A DNA stretch of 6,114 nucleotides from an uncultured Clostridia bacterium. Lineage in GTDB: Bacteria > Bacillota > Clostridia > UBA1381. Below are positions 1-5,383 of this stretch, piece by piece. A program made the translations under genes and the position numbers. The DNA lies in assembly GCA_944391265.1 (NCBI GenBank), contig CALXSX010000071.1:1-6114 (forward strand), given 5' to 3'. Numbering within the stretch: position 1 is the first letter of the stretch; every line of letters begins with the position of its first letter. The notes under the pieces are model-generated. The model was not told where the DNA came from. It saw nothing but the letters and a program-made list of their open reading frames with translations, and did not search any database.

Positions 1-27
1 AAGGATAGGCAACCATTTGTTTTGTAA
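1..27 (+). other. possible 3' end of an upstream gene
   Basis: Frame 1 is open from the window edge to a TAA at 25-27 (K-D-R-Q-P-F-V-L-stop); frame 2 is also open, to a TAA at 29-31. The stretch is too short to recognise anything. The 24-nt gap to the small ORF at 52 would fit an operon, but either frame could be open by chance. Confidence 0.2.
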
Positions 28-51
28 ATAATTTGAAAGAGGAAGCAAATC

Positions 52-144
52 ATGAAAGTAATAGCGGTTTTTGTACTTGCGGTGGTTTTTGTGGCGCTTG
101 TGATAATTGATATGTGGTCGAAAAGCAAAAGCTCCGAAGACTGA
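52..144 (+). CDS. small single-pass membrane peptide (30 aa), unknown function
   Basis: This is a short ATG-to-TGA ORF of 30 residues. Residues 2-20 form an unbroken hydrophobic stretch (V, I, A, F, L) long enough for one membrane helix. A short polar tail rich in K, S, E and D follows (W-S-K-S-K-S-S-E-D), which suggests an N-out/C-in or signal-anchor topology. A good Shine-Dalgarno sequence (GAAAGAGGAAG, 35-45) sits at normal spacing before the ATG. A strong terminator begins six bases after the stop, so the ORF is the last unit of a transcript that enters from outside the window. I do not recognise a family. The RBS, composition and terminator placement support real translation, but an ORF this short could still be fortuitous. 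Confidence 0.6.
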   Translation: MKVIAVFVLAVVFVALVIIDMWSKSKSSED

Positions 145-149
145 AAATT

Positions 150-207
150 AAAGGCACGAATTGGTATCTGCGGCGTGAGCCGTTAGAACCATTCGTGCCT
201 TTTGTTT
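150..207. terminator. bidirectional intrinsic terminator
   Basis: A long hairpin: left arm AAAGGCACGAAT (150-161) pairs with ATTCGTGCCTTT (191-202). An inner helix GGT/ACC, TCT/AGA and CGGC/GCCG is capped by a GTGA (GNRA-type) tetraloop, with only single-base bulges. The plus-strand product ends in TTTTGTTT. Read on the minus strand the stem is followed by TTTAATTTTC, so it can end both the small ORF and the convergent phosphoesterase gene. Confidence 0.88.
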
Positions 208-226
208 ACAGATCAAAACCGGTATA

Positions 227-688
227 TTAAACTGAGATTATAGCAGTGCGGAGCTTGCCCCCCTCAACCTCTATAACGCCGTATGTACCTGTGAACAGTG
301 AAAGTGAGCCAGGGTTTAAAATGATACCGTTTTTATAGTACGTTGTGCTTGGAATGTGGGTATGACCGTACAGTACCAGATCAAAGCCTTCGTCAATTTT
401 TTCTTTGAGCCTGCTCTCACCGCTTCTTACTCCAAATAGATGACCGTGTGTTATAAACTCTCTTTTGCCTTCAAGCTCGGCTTCTAAGACCCTGGGAACA
501 CCGTTTCCTATGTCGTTATTTCCGCATACATAATAAAAAGGCAGGTCGGGGAATTCCTTTTCCAGGCTCCTGCAGTCGCTTAAAATATCTCCGCAGTGAA
601 AAACGCAGTCTACCGCGCCTATGTTTTTTATAACAGCAGTTGCTGCCTTCCAATTCCTGTGTGTATCCGAAAAAACGAGTGCTCTCAT
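227..688 (-). CDS. YfcE/MJ0936-type metallophosphoesterase (phosphodiesterase)
   Basis: A complete 153-aa protein of the calcineurin-like metallophosphoesterase superfamily, YfcE/MJ0936 branch. These are small cytoplasmic, metal-dependent (often Mn) phosphodiesterases whose natural substrate is mostly unknown. All metal-binding blocks are visible: D8-x-H10 in FSDTH, G33-D34 in HCGD, G56-N-N-D59, T80-H-G-H83, and G108-H-T-H111. The NPGS signature is at 125-128. The length is in the family's normal range and there is no signal peptide. The ATG start at 688 has an AAAGG Shine-Dalgarno about eight bases upstream and a strong promoter just before it. The gene stands alone, converging with the small ORF and divergent from the membrane-protein gene. 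Family assignment is secure; the substrate cannot be told from sequence. Confidence 0.95.
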   Translation of the reverse strand: MRALVFSDTHRNWKAATAVIKNIGAVDCVFHCGDILSDCRSLEKEFPDLPFYYVCGNNDIGNGVPRVLEAELEGKREFITHGHLFGVRSGESRLKEKIDEGFDLVLYGHTHIPSTTYYKNGIILNPGSLSLFTGTYGVIEVEGGKLRTAIISV

Positions 689-718
689 ATTTGTTGACCT
701 TTCTGATTTAATAATAAA

Positions 719-747
719 AATATATCATTATTTTTTTATATTGTCAA
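719..747 (-). promoter_or_regulatory. sigma-A promoter of the phosphoesterase gene
   Basis: On the minus strand a perfect -35 TTGACA (742-747) and a -10 TATATT (719-724) are separated by exactly 17 bp of AT-rich spacer. The predicted start near 712 gives a leader of about 23 nt that includes the AAAGG ribosome binding site. No obvious operator overlaps it, so expression is probably constitutive. Confidence 0.8.
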
Positions 748-809
748 TAATATTTTGCCTAAAGCGGCAAATTTTAATATTTTATTTAATGTGTGGGTAT
801 GATAATTTT

Positions 810-1217
810 ATGATATACAGATATGTTATTTATGGACTTCTCGGCTGGAATCTTGAAGTGATATGGACAGGTGCCGGAGCTTTTCTTGACGGTGACATAA
901 ATATGATCGGGCACACATCGCTTTGGATGTTTGTAATATACGGAGCGGCAGGCGTGTGCTTTGAAAAAATCCATAAGTTTATCAGCAGCAAAAGGTGGTA
1001 TGAAAGAGGGCTGATATGGATGTATTTTATATTTACCGCTGAACTTATAAGCGGGCTTTTGCTTCGGTCAGTAGGCATACGCGCTTGGGAGTACACAGGT
1101 ACATTCTCGCTTCTTGGCGTAATCCGTCTCGATTACGCTCCTGTCTGGTTTGTTGTAGGGCTGATATTTGAAAGGGTGCATTTGCTTTGTTTAAAAATAG
1201 GGGAAAAAATCATTTAG
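810..1217 (+). CDS. CmpB/TMEM229-type four-helix membrane protein
   Basis: An integral membrane protein of about 135 aa with four predicted helices, roughly residues 3-20, 36-55, 67-87 and 108-127. The sequence pattern resembles the family annotated as putative ABC-transporter type IV (ABC_trans_CmpB, PF06541), which also contains animal TMEM229: Y-G-L-L-G-W-x-x-E-V-I near the start, S-L-W-M-F-V-I-Y-G in helix 2, A-W-E-Y before the last loop, and A-P-V-W-F-V-V-G-L-I-F-E in helix 4. Function is unknown; no ATPase partner is nearby, so the 'ABC transporter' label is weak. The start is uncertain: ATG 810 puts helix 1 right at the N-terminus and has only a GTGGG upstream, while ATG 789 would add seven residues and has no SD. 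No convincing promoter is visible; a weak TTGCCT-17-TATTTT at 755-783 and a 6-bp hairpin (754-771) lie upstream. Confidence 0.85.
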   Translation: MIYRYVIYGLLGWNLEVIWTGAGAFLDGDINMIGHTSLWMFVIYGAAGVCFEKIHKFISSKRWYERGLIWMYFIFTAELISGLLLRSVGIRAWEYTGTFSLLGVIRLDYAPVWFVVGLIFERVHLLCLKIGEKII

Positions 1218-1246
1218 CTGTCATTATCACGTGAAGAAATTTAACG

Positions 1247-1293
1247 GGCTCCGGGCAAAACATTTGTTTTGCCCGGAGCCTCATTTTTATTTA
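1247..1293. terminator. bidirectional terminator between convergent genes
   Basis: A perfect 15-bp stem, GGCTCCGGGCAAAAC (1247-1261) with GTTTTGCCCGGAGCC (1266-1280), encloses a four-base ATTT loop. TCATTTTTATTT follows on the plus strand. It ends the membrane-protein transcript. Read in reverse it lies just past the lacZ stop, although the minus-strand T-run (CGTTAAATTTC) is weaker. Confidence 0.92.
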
Positions 1294-1294
1294 A

Positions 1295-4132
1295 TTAAAG
1301 AATGTAAAAACTAAATGTAAACTCGTGATCGTCCAATCTGTACTTTTCTATAAGCTCCGGTCCGCAGCTTGCAGAGCCTATGCCTGAAACTTTGTAATCT
1401 ATTCTTATATTTGTTTTGTCGTTAGTTATGAGCTCATCGGTATGCGTTGCTTCTGTTAGCGCCTTTGACGTATACTGTGAGACGTTAAATTCAAACTCAG
1501 AGTCTGTTGCAAATGTAATGCCGTTTGCCATTGTCAGACGCTTTGTTTTTATATGATTGCCGTGCTCCTGAGGAACTATGTAATTTACATACTGTGATCT
1601 TGCATCGCTTTCATACATTCCCATCTTTGCGTGGCTGTTCATATCGCAGTAGCACTCACCGTCGCCCATGCCGAAATACGTGAAGCTGTCGTTTGTGACA
1701 GGCGATGTAAACTCGAATCCGAACCTGGGCAGGTATACCGTCACATCCTCGTTTATCTTGCAGCTTGTTAAAATTTTTACCTCGCCCTTTTCAAAGAAAG
1801 TGTATGTTGTTGTATGATGCAGGAACGGGAGACGTGATACTCCGGCAAGTGAACCTTCCACCGTAACGGTGTTTCCGCTCAGCTTGCAGGAATATACCTT
1901 CGAAAAGATTCGGTCCATATTAACTGCCGAGCCGTTGCTGTCTGCCGAATATCCCCAGCTTAGCTTTATTCTTCTGTCGTTGTCCGTCGGCGCCCTCCAG
2001 ACGCTCATTTTTACAAGGTCTGATATTTGTTCTTTTCCGTCCTTAATTATGCTTTCAAATGCACCGTAGTGCTTATTGAATATGTAATTGTAGTTTTCTC
2101 CGTTTATGTATATGCGGAGCTCGTCCTCAGTTATGCCGGTCTTTGGCGAGCTAACCTCTATTTTGCCGCACGGGATGTGAAGGTCATGCTGTTTCATTCC
2201 TATTTCATATCCTGACTCATCTTTTAGTGACACATTTATATAAACGCCTAACTCGCATTTTTCCGGAATATTAAACGGAATCTCAAGTTGTGTCTTTGAG
2301 TGCGGAGCAGCTGACACCCTTACATTCATTTCCTCAGTTATTTTCCCGTCAACGCTTAACGAAACAGTGAAGATGTATTTATCAAGGTTAGTGAAATCAA
2401 ATCTGTTTTCTATAACAAGATTCCTACCTGAAAGCTCCGAAGTAAAATTCTGGTATGCGTATTTTGCGTTAAGTGTACCGGCTTTAAAGCTTCTGTCGTA
2501 GAATACAAGACCGTCACAGCAGAAATTGCTGTCGCTGGTCATCTCGCCGAAGTCACCGCCGTATTTTGCAACACCGTTTTCAATATAGGTGTGATCCGCC
2601 CATTCCCATATGCAGCCGCCTATAAGCTTTTTATGTGTATAGAATACATTTATGTAGTCGAGTACATCGCCGGGACCGTTCCCCATTGCGTGGGAGTATT
2701 CGCAAAGGAAAACAGGTCTGTTATGCTTTTCATCAGCTGCCATTTCCTCTACTCTGTCAACTGCCGGATACATATATGAAATTACGTCCGGTACGTCAAA
2801 GACTCCGTTTCTTGACGCGTCCTCACAGTGAACGAGGCGTGTGCCATCGTGCTCTCTTGCCCATTCGACCATTTTTTTATTGTTTTCACCGAAGCCGCTC
2901 TCATTTCCGGTTGACCACATTATAATGCAGGCGTGGTTTTTGTCCCTCTCCACCATGCGCTCCATTCTTTCGAGCAGTTCCTTTGTAAACTGCGGGTTTG
3001 AAACAGGCCATATGGGACTATCTGAATCGTACCCATACCCGTTTATTGGGTTCCTTGAGCAGAATCCGTGCGTTTCAACATCAGTTTCATCTATTACGTA
3101 TAATCCCAGCTTGTCGCAGAAATTTAAAAATTCCGGGGTCGGAGGATAATGTGATGTCCTGACGGTGTTTATGTTCAGTTTCTTCATAAGCGTAAGGTCG
3201 TTTAAAATCTCCTGCTCAGTCATGCAATATCCGTTTTTCGGATGCGTGTCGTGGTGGTTTACTCCTTTAAGCTTTACCGGAACACCGTTTATAAGAAGCT
3301 CATTGTAATTTGATACCGAAACTTCGCGCATACCAACATAAAATGGTATGTACTCTGTTTTGCCCTTTACTATAACCGTATAAAGATGCGGGTTTTCTGC
3401 ATTCCACAATACCGGCTCGCTCAGATTCTCCACAAGCGTATCACCGTCGTATATTTCGTAGTTTTCTGCGTCAACGGCAATTGTCTTAGTGTCTGCTTTT
3501 ATGCTGACATCGGTTATGTGCCCGTCTTCCCTTGAAAGAAGGTAGACATCACGGAAGATGCCGGAATATCTGAAAAAGTCCTGATCCTCAAGATAGCTGC
3601 CAACGCACCATTTCAGAACCTTCGCAGTGACGGTATTAGTTCCGGCAGTTACGTAATCTGTGATATTAAATTCCGCCTGCAGGTGCGAGCCCTGTGAAAA
3701 GCCGACGTATTTTCCGTTTATGTACAAAAGCAAGCAAGATGACACGCCCTCAAAAACTATGTATGTCTCCCTGTTTGACCATGATGAGTCAATCTCAAAG
3801 CTGCGTTCATAAACGCCGCACGGAATATCGTCCGGAACGTACGGAGGGTCTACAGGATGGGGGTAATTGACATTTGTGTATACCGGCCTCTCATAACCGA
3901 GCGTCTGCCAGCACGACGGCACGCTTATAAGATCCCAGCTGGTTATTTTCTCGGGAACGTCTATATCCCTTTCAAAAAAAGCAAAATTCCACTTTCCGTT
4001 TAACAGGCGATAATATGCTGAGCTTTCCTTGTCGCCTTTGAGCGCTTTTTCAAGCGTGTCATAAGGAATGTAGTATGAACGCTGAGGCTCCCTGTTTTCG
4101 GAAGTTTGTTGCAGATTTTCATATTTTCTCAA
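1295..4132 (-). CDS. lacZ: beta-galactosidase, LacZ type (glycoside hydrolase family 2)
   Basis: A complete 945-aa cytoplasmic GH2 beta-galactosidase that hydrolyses terminal beta-D-galactosides such as lactose. Domain order (approximate): N-terminal sugar-binding jelly roll 20-200 with Y-L-E-D-Q-D at 180-185; a short Ig-like domain 206-270; TIM barrel 271-560; linker domain 575-655; LacZ small-chain domain 670-943. Catalytic residues are intact: acid/base E411 in GNESG and nucleophile E478 in LCEYSHAMGN. The Mg-site residues E353 and H355 (DVETHG), H328 (SHYP) and H294/H297 (GVNHHDTHP) are present. There is no signal peptide. The start is TTG, with AAGGAGG eight bases upstream; the nearby ATG is out of frame. 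It is shorter than E. coli LacZ (1023 aa), mostly because the Ig-like domain is trimmed. Divergent from the AraC-type regulator that probably controls it. Lactose versus another galactoside as natural substrate cannot be settled here. Confidence 0.97.
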   Translation of the reverse strand: MRKYENLQQTSENREPQRSYYIPYDTLEKALKGDKESSAYYRLLNGKWNFAFFERDIDVPEKITSWDLISVPSCWQTLGYERPVYTNVNYPHPVDPPYVPDDIPCGVYERSFEIDSSWSNRETYIVFEGVSSCLLLYINGKYVGFSQGSHLQAEFNITDYVTAGTNTVTAKVLKWCVGSYLEDQDFFRYSGIFRDVYLLSREDGHITDVSIKADTKTIAVDAENYEIYDGDTLVENLSEPVLWNAENPHLYTVIVKGKTEYIPFYVGMREVSVSNYNELLINGVPVKLKGVNHHDTHPKNGYCMTEQEILNDLTLMKKLNINTVRTSHYPPTPEFLNFCDKLGLYVIDETDVETHGFCSRNPINGYGYDSDSPIWPVSNPQFTKELLERMERMVERDKNHACIIMWSTGNESGFGENNKKMVEWAREHDGTRLVHCEDASRNGVFDVPDVISYMYPAVDRVEEMAADEKHNRPVFLCEYSHAMGNGPGDVLDYINVFYTHKKLIGGCIWEWADHTYIENGVAKYGGDFGEMTSDSNFCCDGLVFYDRSFKAGTLNAKYAYQNFTSELSGRNLVIENRFDFTNLDKYIFTVSLSVDGKITEEMNVRVSAAPHSKTQLEIPFNIPEKCELGVYINVSLKDESGYEIGMKQHDLHIPCGKIEVSSPKTGITEDELRIYINGENYNYIFNKHYGAFESIIKDGKEQISDLVKMSVWRAPTDNDRRIKLSWGYSADSNGSAVNMDRIFSKVYSCKLSGNTVTVEGSLAGVSRLPFLHHTTTYTFFEKGEVKILTSCKINEDVTVYLPRFGFEFTSPVTNDSFTYFGMGDGECYCDMNSHAKMGMYESDARSQYVNYIVPQEHGNHIKTKRLTMANGITFATDSEFEFNVSQYTSKALTEATHTDELITNDKTNIRIDYKVSGIGSASCGPELIEKYRLDDHEFTFSFYIL

Positions 4133-4140
4133 TATGCTCT

Positions 4141-4147
4141 CCTCCTT
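4141..4147 (-). promoter_or_regulatory. strong RBS that fixes the TTG start of lacZ
   Basis: The minus strand reads AAGGAGG, then eight bases, then TTG (4132-4130). This near-perfect Shine-Dalgarno at ideal spacing decides the non-ATG start; no ATG or GTG in frame competes. Confidence 0.85.
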
Positions 4148-4181
4148 GACTTATCGGTTTATATATGTTATTATATTGATG

Positions 4182-4191
4182 ATTGTACAAT
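4182..4191. promoter_or_regulatory. perfect 10-bp palindrome at predicted lacZ start point
   Basis: ATTGTACAAT is a perfect inverted repeat and covers the predicted lacZ transcription start (about 4186). It is flanked by looser inverted TATTGAT (4174-4180) and ATCAATA (4198-4204). The position suits a repressor operator, but the AT-rich context makes short palindromes common, so this is tentative. Confidence 0.35.
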
Positions 4192-4192
4192 A

Positions 4193-4221
4193 ATTATATC
4201 AATAAAAGAAGCTTATTGCAA
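4193..4221 (-). promoter_or_regulatory. predicted lacZ promoter
   Basis: On the minus strand TTGCAA (4216-4221), exactly 17 bp, then a perfect TATAAT (4193-4198). The predicted start near 4186 gives a leader of about 54 nt. The -35 matches the consensus at only four of six positions, as expected for an activated promoter. A second TATAAT at 4170-4175 lacks a -35 partner. Confidence 0.65.
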
Positions 4222-4243
4222 GTGAAAAATTTTGATATAAAAT
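4216..4243 (+). promoter_or_regulatory. predicted promoter of the AraC-family gene
   Basis: TTGCAA (4216-4221), a 16-bp spacer, then TAAAAT (4238-4243) on the plus strand. The -35 hexamer is palindromic and is the same six bases predicted as the lacZ -35. The start point would be near 4250, leaving a leader of about 21 nt. TATAAA motifs at 4236 and 4243 are alternative -10 choices. Confidence 0.5.
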
Positions 4244-4257
4244 ATAAATATTTTGAT
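4229..4257 (+). repeat. paired ATTTTGAT direct repeat, 21-bp period (likely AraC-type binding site)
   Basis: Two identical octamers ATTTTGAT at 4229-4236 and 4250-4257 are spaced 21 bp start to start, two helical turns on the same DNA face. This is the usual spacing of AraC-family half-sites. They lie at about -43/-50 and -64/-71 relative to the predicted lacZ start, and flank the regulator's own -10. Binding by the adjacent regulator is inference. Confidence 0.5.
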
Positions 4258-4270
4258 GTGAGATGAAAAA

Positions 4271-5077
4271 ATGAGTGATACAGTATTTGTGCAGCCGCAC
4301 CATGGCGAAAAAGAACATCTGCCGTTTTACGTAACAACAATCGGCACTACTGCCAGTGAGAAAAAAATCTACCGGCCTGACGGTATGGATAGCTGGCTTT
4401 TTCTGTATACAAGGACTGGTCAGGGGACGGTGAAGATATACGATGATATCTTTAATCTTTCGGAGGGAATGCTCGTGGTCTTGCCGCCGGAGATTTTGCA
4501 TGACTACCATGTGATAGGTGACGGCTGGGAAACAAGCTGGGTAACATTTAAAGGGTGGGCGGTTGAAAGGCTGCTCAATGTAAATGCCGGTGTTTGGAGG
4601 ATAACCGAAAAAAGCGGGTTTAACAGCTGTTTTTCCAGGCTGCTTGATGCGGCTATCGAGAAAAAAGATCAAAGCACCGAAAGCGCAGGCCTGTATGAAC
4701 TTTTGCTCGAATTTAAAAAAATGGTCTTTCAGGGCTCGGCAGTTGAATACACGCTTGACAGCCGTCTGTCCAGATGTCTTAATTATATTGAAAAAAATTA
4801 TGATAAAACAATTGAGACTGAGACACTTTCAAAAATATACGGTGTTACGGCAGAGCATTTTTGCAGAATGTTTAAAAGAAGTATGGGAGTGAGACCATTT
4901 GAGTATATAACGGGTGTGCGGATACGCAGGGCTAAGGAGTATCTTTACGGGCAGAAGGAATTGAGCGTGGGTGAAATATCAGCCCTTACGGGATTTCAAA
5001 ATGTGAGCTATTTTTGCATGGTATTTAAGAGAAATACAGGAATGTCACCGACAGCATACCGTAATATGAGCGTATAA
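4271..5077 (+). CDS. AraC/XylS-family transcriptional regulator
   Basis: A complete 268-aa regulator. Residues about 15-95 look like the N-terminal cupin (AraC_binding) sugar-sensing domain, including the typical G-x-L-V-V-L-P-P-E-x-x-H-D-Y stretch at 66-79. Residues 165-266 form the DNA-binding domain with two helix-turn-helix motifs: about 183-225 (L-S-K-I-Y-G-V-T then F-C-R-M-F-K-R) and about 232-264 (I-S-A-L-T-G-F-Q-N-V-S-Y-F then F-K-R-N-T-G-M-S-P). The ATG at 4271 has a weak SD (GTGAG). The gene is divergent from lacZ, so control of lacZ in response to a galactoside or product is the likely role, though the effector is not readable from sequence. No terminator hairpin follows the stop; transcription may run into the rny leader. 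Confidence 0.96.
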   Translation: MSDTVFVQPHHGEKEHLPFYVTTIGTTASEKKIYRPDGMDSWLFLYTRTGQGTVKIYDDIFNLSEGMLVVLPPEILHDYHVIGDGWETSWVTFKGWAVERLLNVNAGVWRITEKSGFNSCFSRLLDAAIEKKDQSTESAGLYELLLEFKKMVFQGSAVEYTLDSRLSRCLNYIEKNYDKTIETETLSKIYGVTAEHFCRMFKRSMGVRPFEYITGVRIRRAKEYLYGQKELSVGEISALTGFQNVSYFCMVFKRNTGMSPTAYRNMSV

Positions 5078-5089
5078 AATAACAAATAT

Positions 5090-5118
5090 GTGACAAATTA
5101 AAATATTGGTAATAAAAT
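5090..5118 (+). promoter_or_regulatory. upstream promoter copy (P1) before rny
   Basis: GTGACA (5090-5095), a 17-bp spacer, then TAAAAT (5113-5118). It is a diverged copy of the promoter 31 bp downstream, identical at 21 of 29 aligned positions. It starts only 13 bases after the regulator's stop codon. Confidence 0.45.
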
Positions 5119-5120
5119 TC

Positions 5121-5149
5121 TTGACAAAACAAGAAATTTGGTATAAAAT
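5121..5149 (+). promoter_or_regulatory. main rny promoter (P2)
   Basis: A perfect -35 TTGACA (5121-5126), exactly 17 bp, then TAAAAT (5144-5149), with a TGG just before a TATAAA that could act as an extended -10. The start is predicted near 5156. The -35 lies in a small dyad (TTCTTG 5118-5123 / CAAGAA 5130-5135) that could be an operator. Confidence 0.75.
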
Positions 5150-5155
5150 ATAATG

Positions 5156-5380
5156 GTATGCTGATATTTTAAAAAAGTTTCTGTATTATATGATTTATAT
5201 GGTCGCCTATGCGGATATGTGTAGTTGATTGTACTTAAAAGGGGCATTCTTAAATCTGTAAGAACGCTCGTTTAAAACTACATAGCGGCATTACCTGCAA
5301 ACGTTTGCTGTGTAAAGCGATTTTACGCAAATTAAAACAGCGTTCATTTTAAGATTGCATCTCAATATGCTTATGAGGGG
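5156..5380 (+). other. long structured 5' leader of rny
   Basis: About 225 nt between the predicted start and the coding region, without a plausible ORF. It contains an imperfect rod-like hairpin at 5218-5284 of about 24 base pairs: 5218-5226 with 5276-5284, 5235-5239 with 5271-5275, 5242-5245 with 5266-5269, and TTCTTA 5247-5252 with TAAGAA 5259-5264, loop AATCTG. A second hairpin lies at 5309-5329 (TGTGTAAA/TTTACGCA with one G-U). ATGC at 5158-5161 could pair with GCAT at 5357-5360 to close the whole. I recognise no known riboswitch class. It could be a regulatory leader or a separate small RNA; no terminator T-run separates it from rny. Confidence 0.5.
5295..5309. promoter_or_regulatory. 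cre-like palindrome in the rny leader
   Basis: Contains the perfect 12-bp palindrome GCAAACGTTTGC (5297-5308). The 15-base window matches the CcpA catabolite-responsive element consensus WTGNAANCGNWNNCW at every position except the first. It lies about 140 bp downstream of the predicted start, where bound CcpA or another LacI-family protein would act as a roadblock. It may instead be part of the RNA fold. Confidence 0.4.
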
Positions 5381-5383
5381 GTG
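5376..5383 (+). promoter_or_regulatory. very strong rny Shine-Dalgarno that conflicts with the GTG start
   Basis: AGGGGGTG can pair with the 16S rRNA 3' end over eight bases with one G-U. It overlaps the in-frame GTG at 5381. The ideal spacing (eight bases after the G-run) points to the ATA codon at 5390-5392, and the next standard start, TTG 5399, is too far. Confidence 0.7.

Noticed and set aside
754..771. TTTGCC/GGCAAA hairpin as a terminator or operator before the membrane-protein gene
   Set aside because: It has only six base pairs, no proper T-run and no gene upstream on that strand to terminate. It is mentioned in the gene entry only.
621..809. An N-terminal extension of the membrane protein from ATG 621
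   Set aside because: It would run antisense through the start and promoter of the phosphoesterase gene, has AT-rich translated intergenic sequence and no RBS. The family pattern begins near 810.
830..1096. Minus-strand ORF of 88 codons
   Set aside because: It lies entirely within the membrane-protein gene on the opposite strand, has no RBS and no recognisable motif.
4119..4126. ATG just inside lacZ as an alternative start
   Set aside because: It is out of frame with the LacZ reading frame; the TTG at 4132 with AAGGAGG upstream fits.
4199..4672. Minus-strand ORF of 157 codons
   Set aside because: It overlaps the conserved AraC-type gene in antisense and its composition looks like a shadow. 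The sense frame has clear cupin and HTH signatures.
5156..5360. 6S RNA
   Set aside because: The length and rod-like pairing are suggestive, with possible closing ATGC/GCAT ends. I see no 3' terminator, and the bubble and promoter-mimic features cannot be shown by eye. Kept only as a structured leader.
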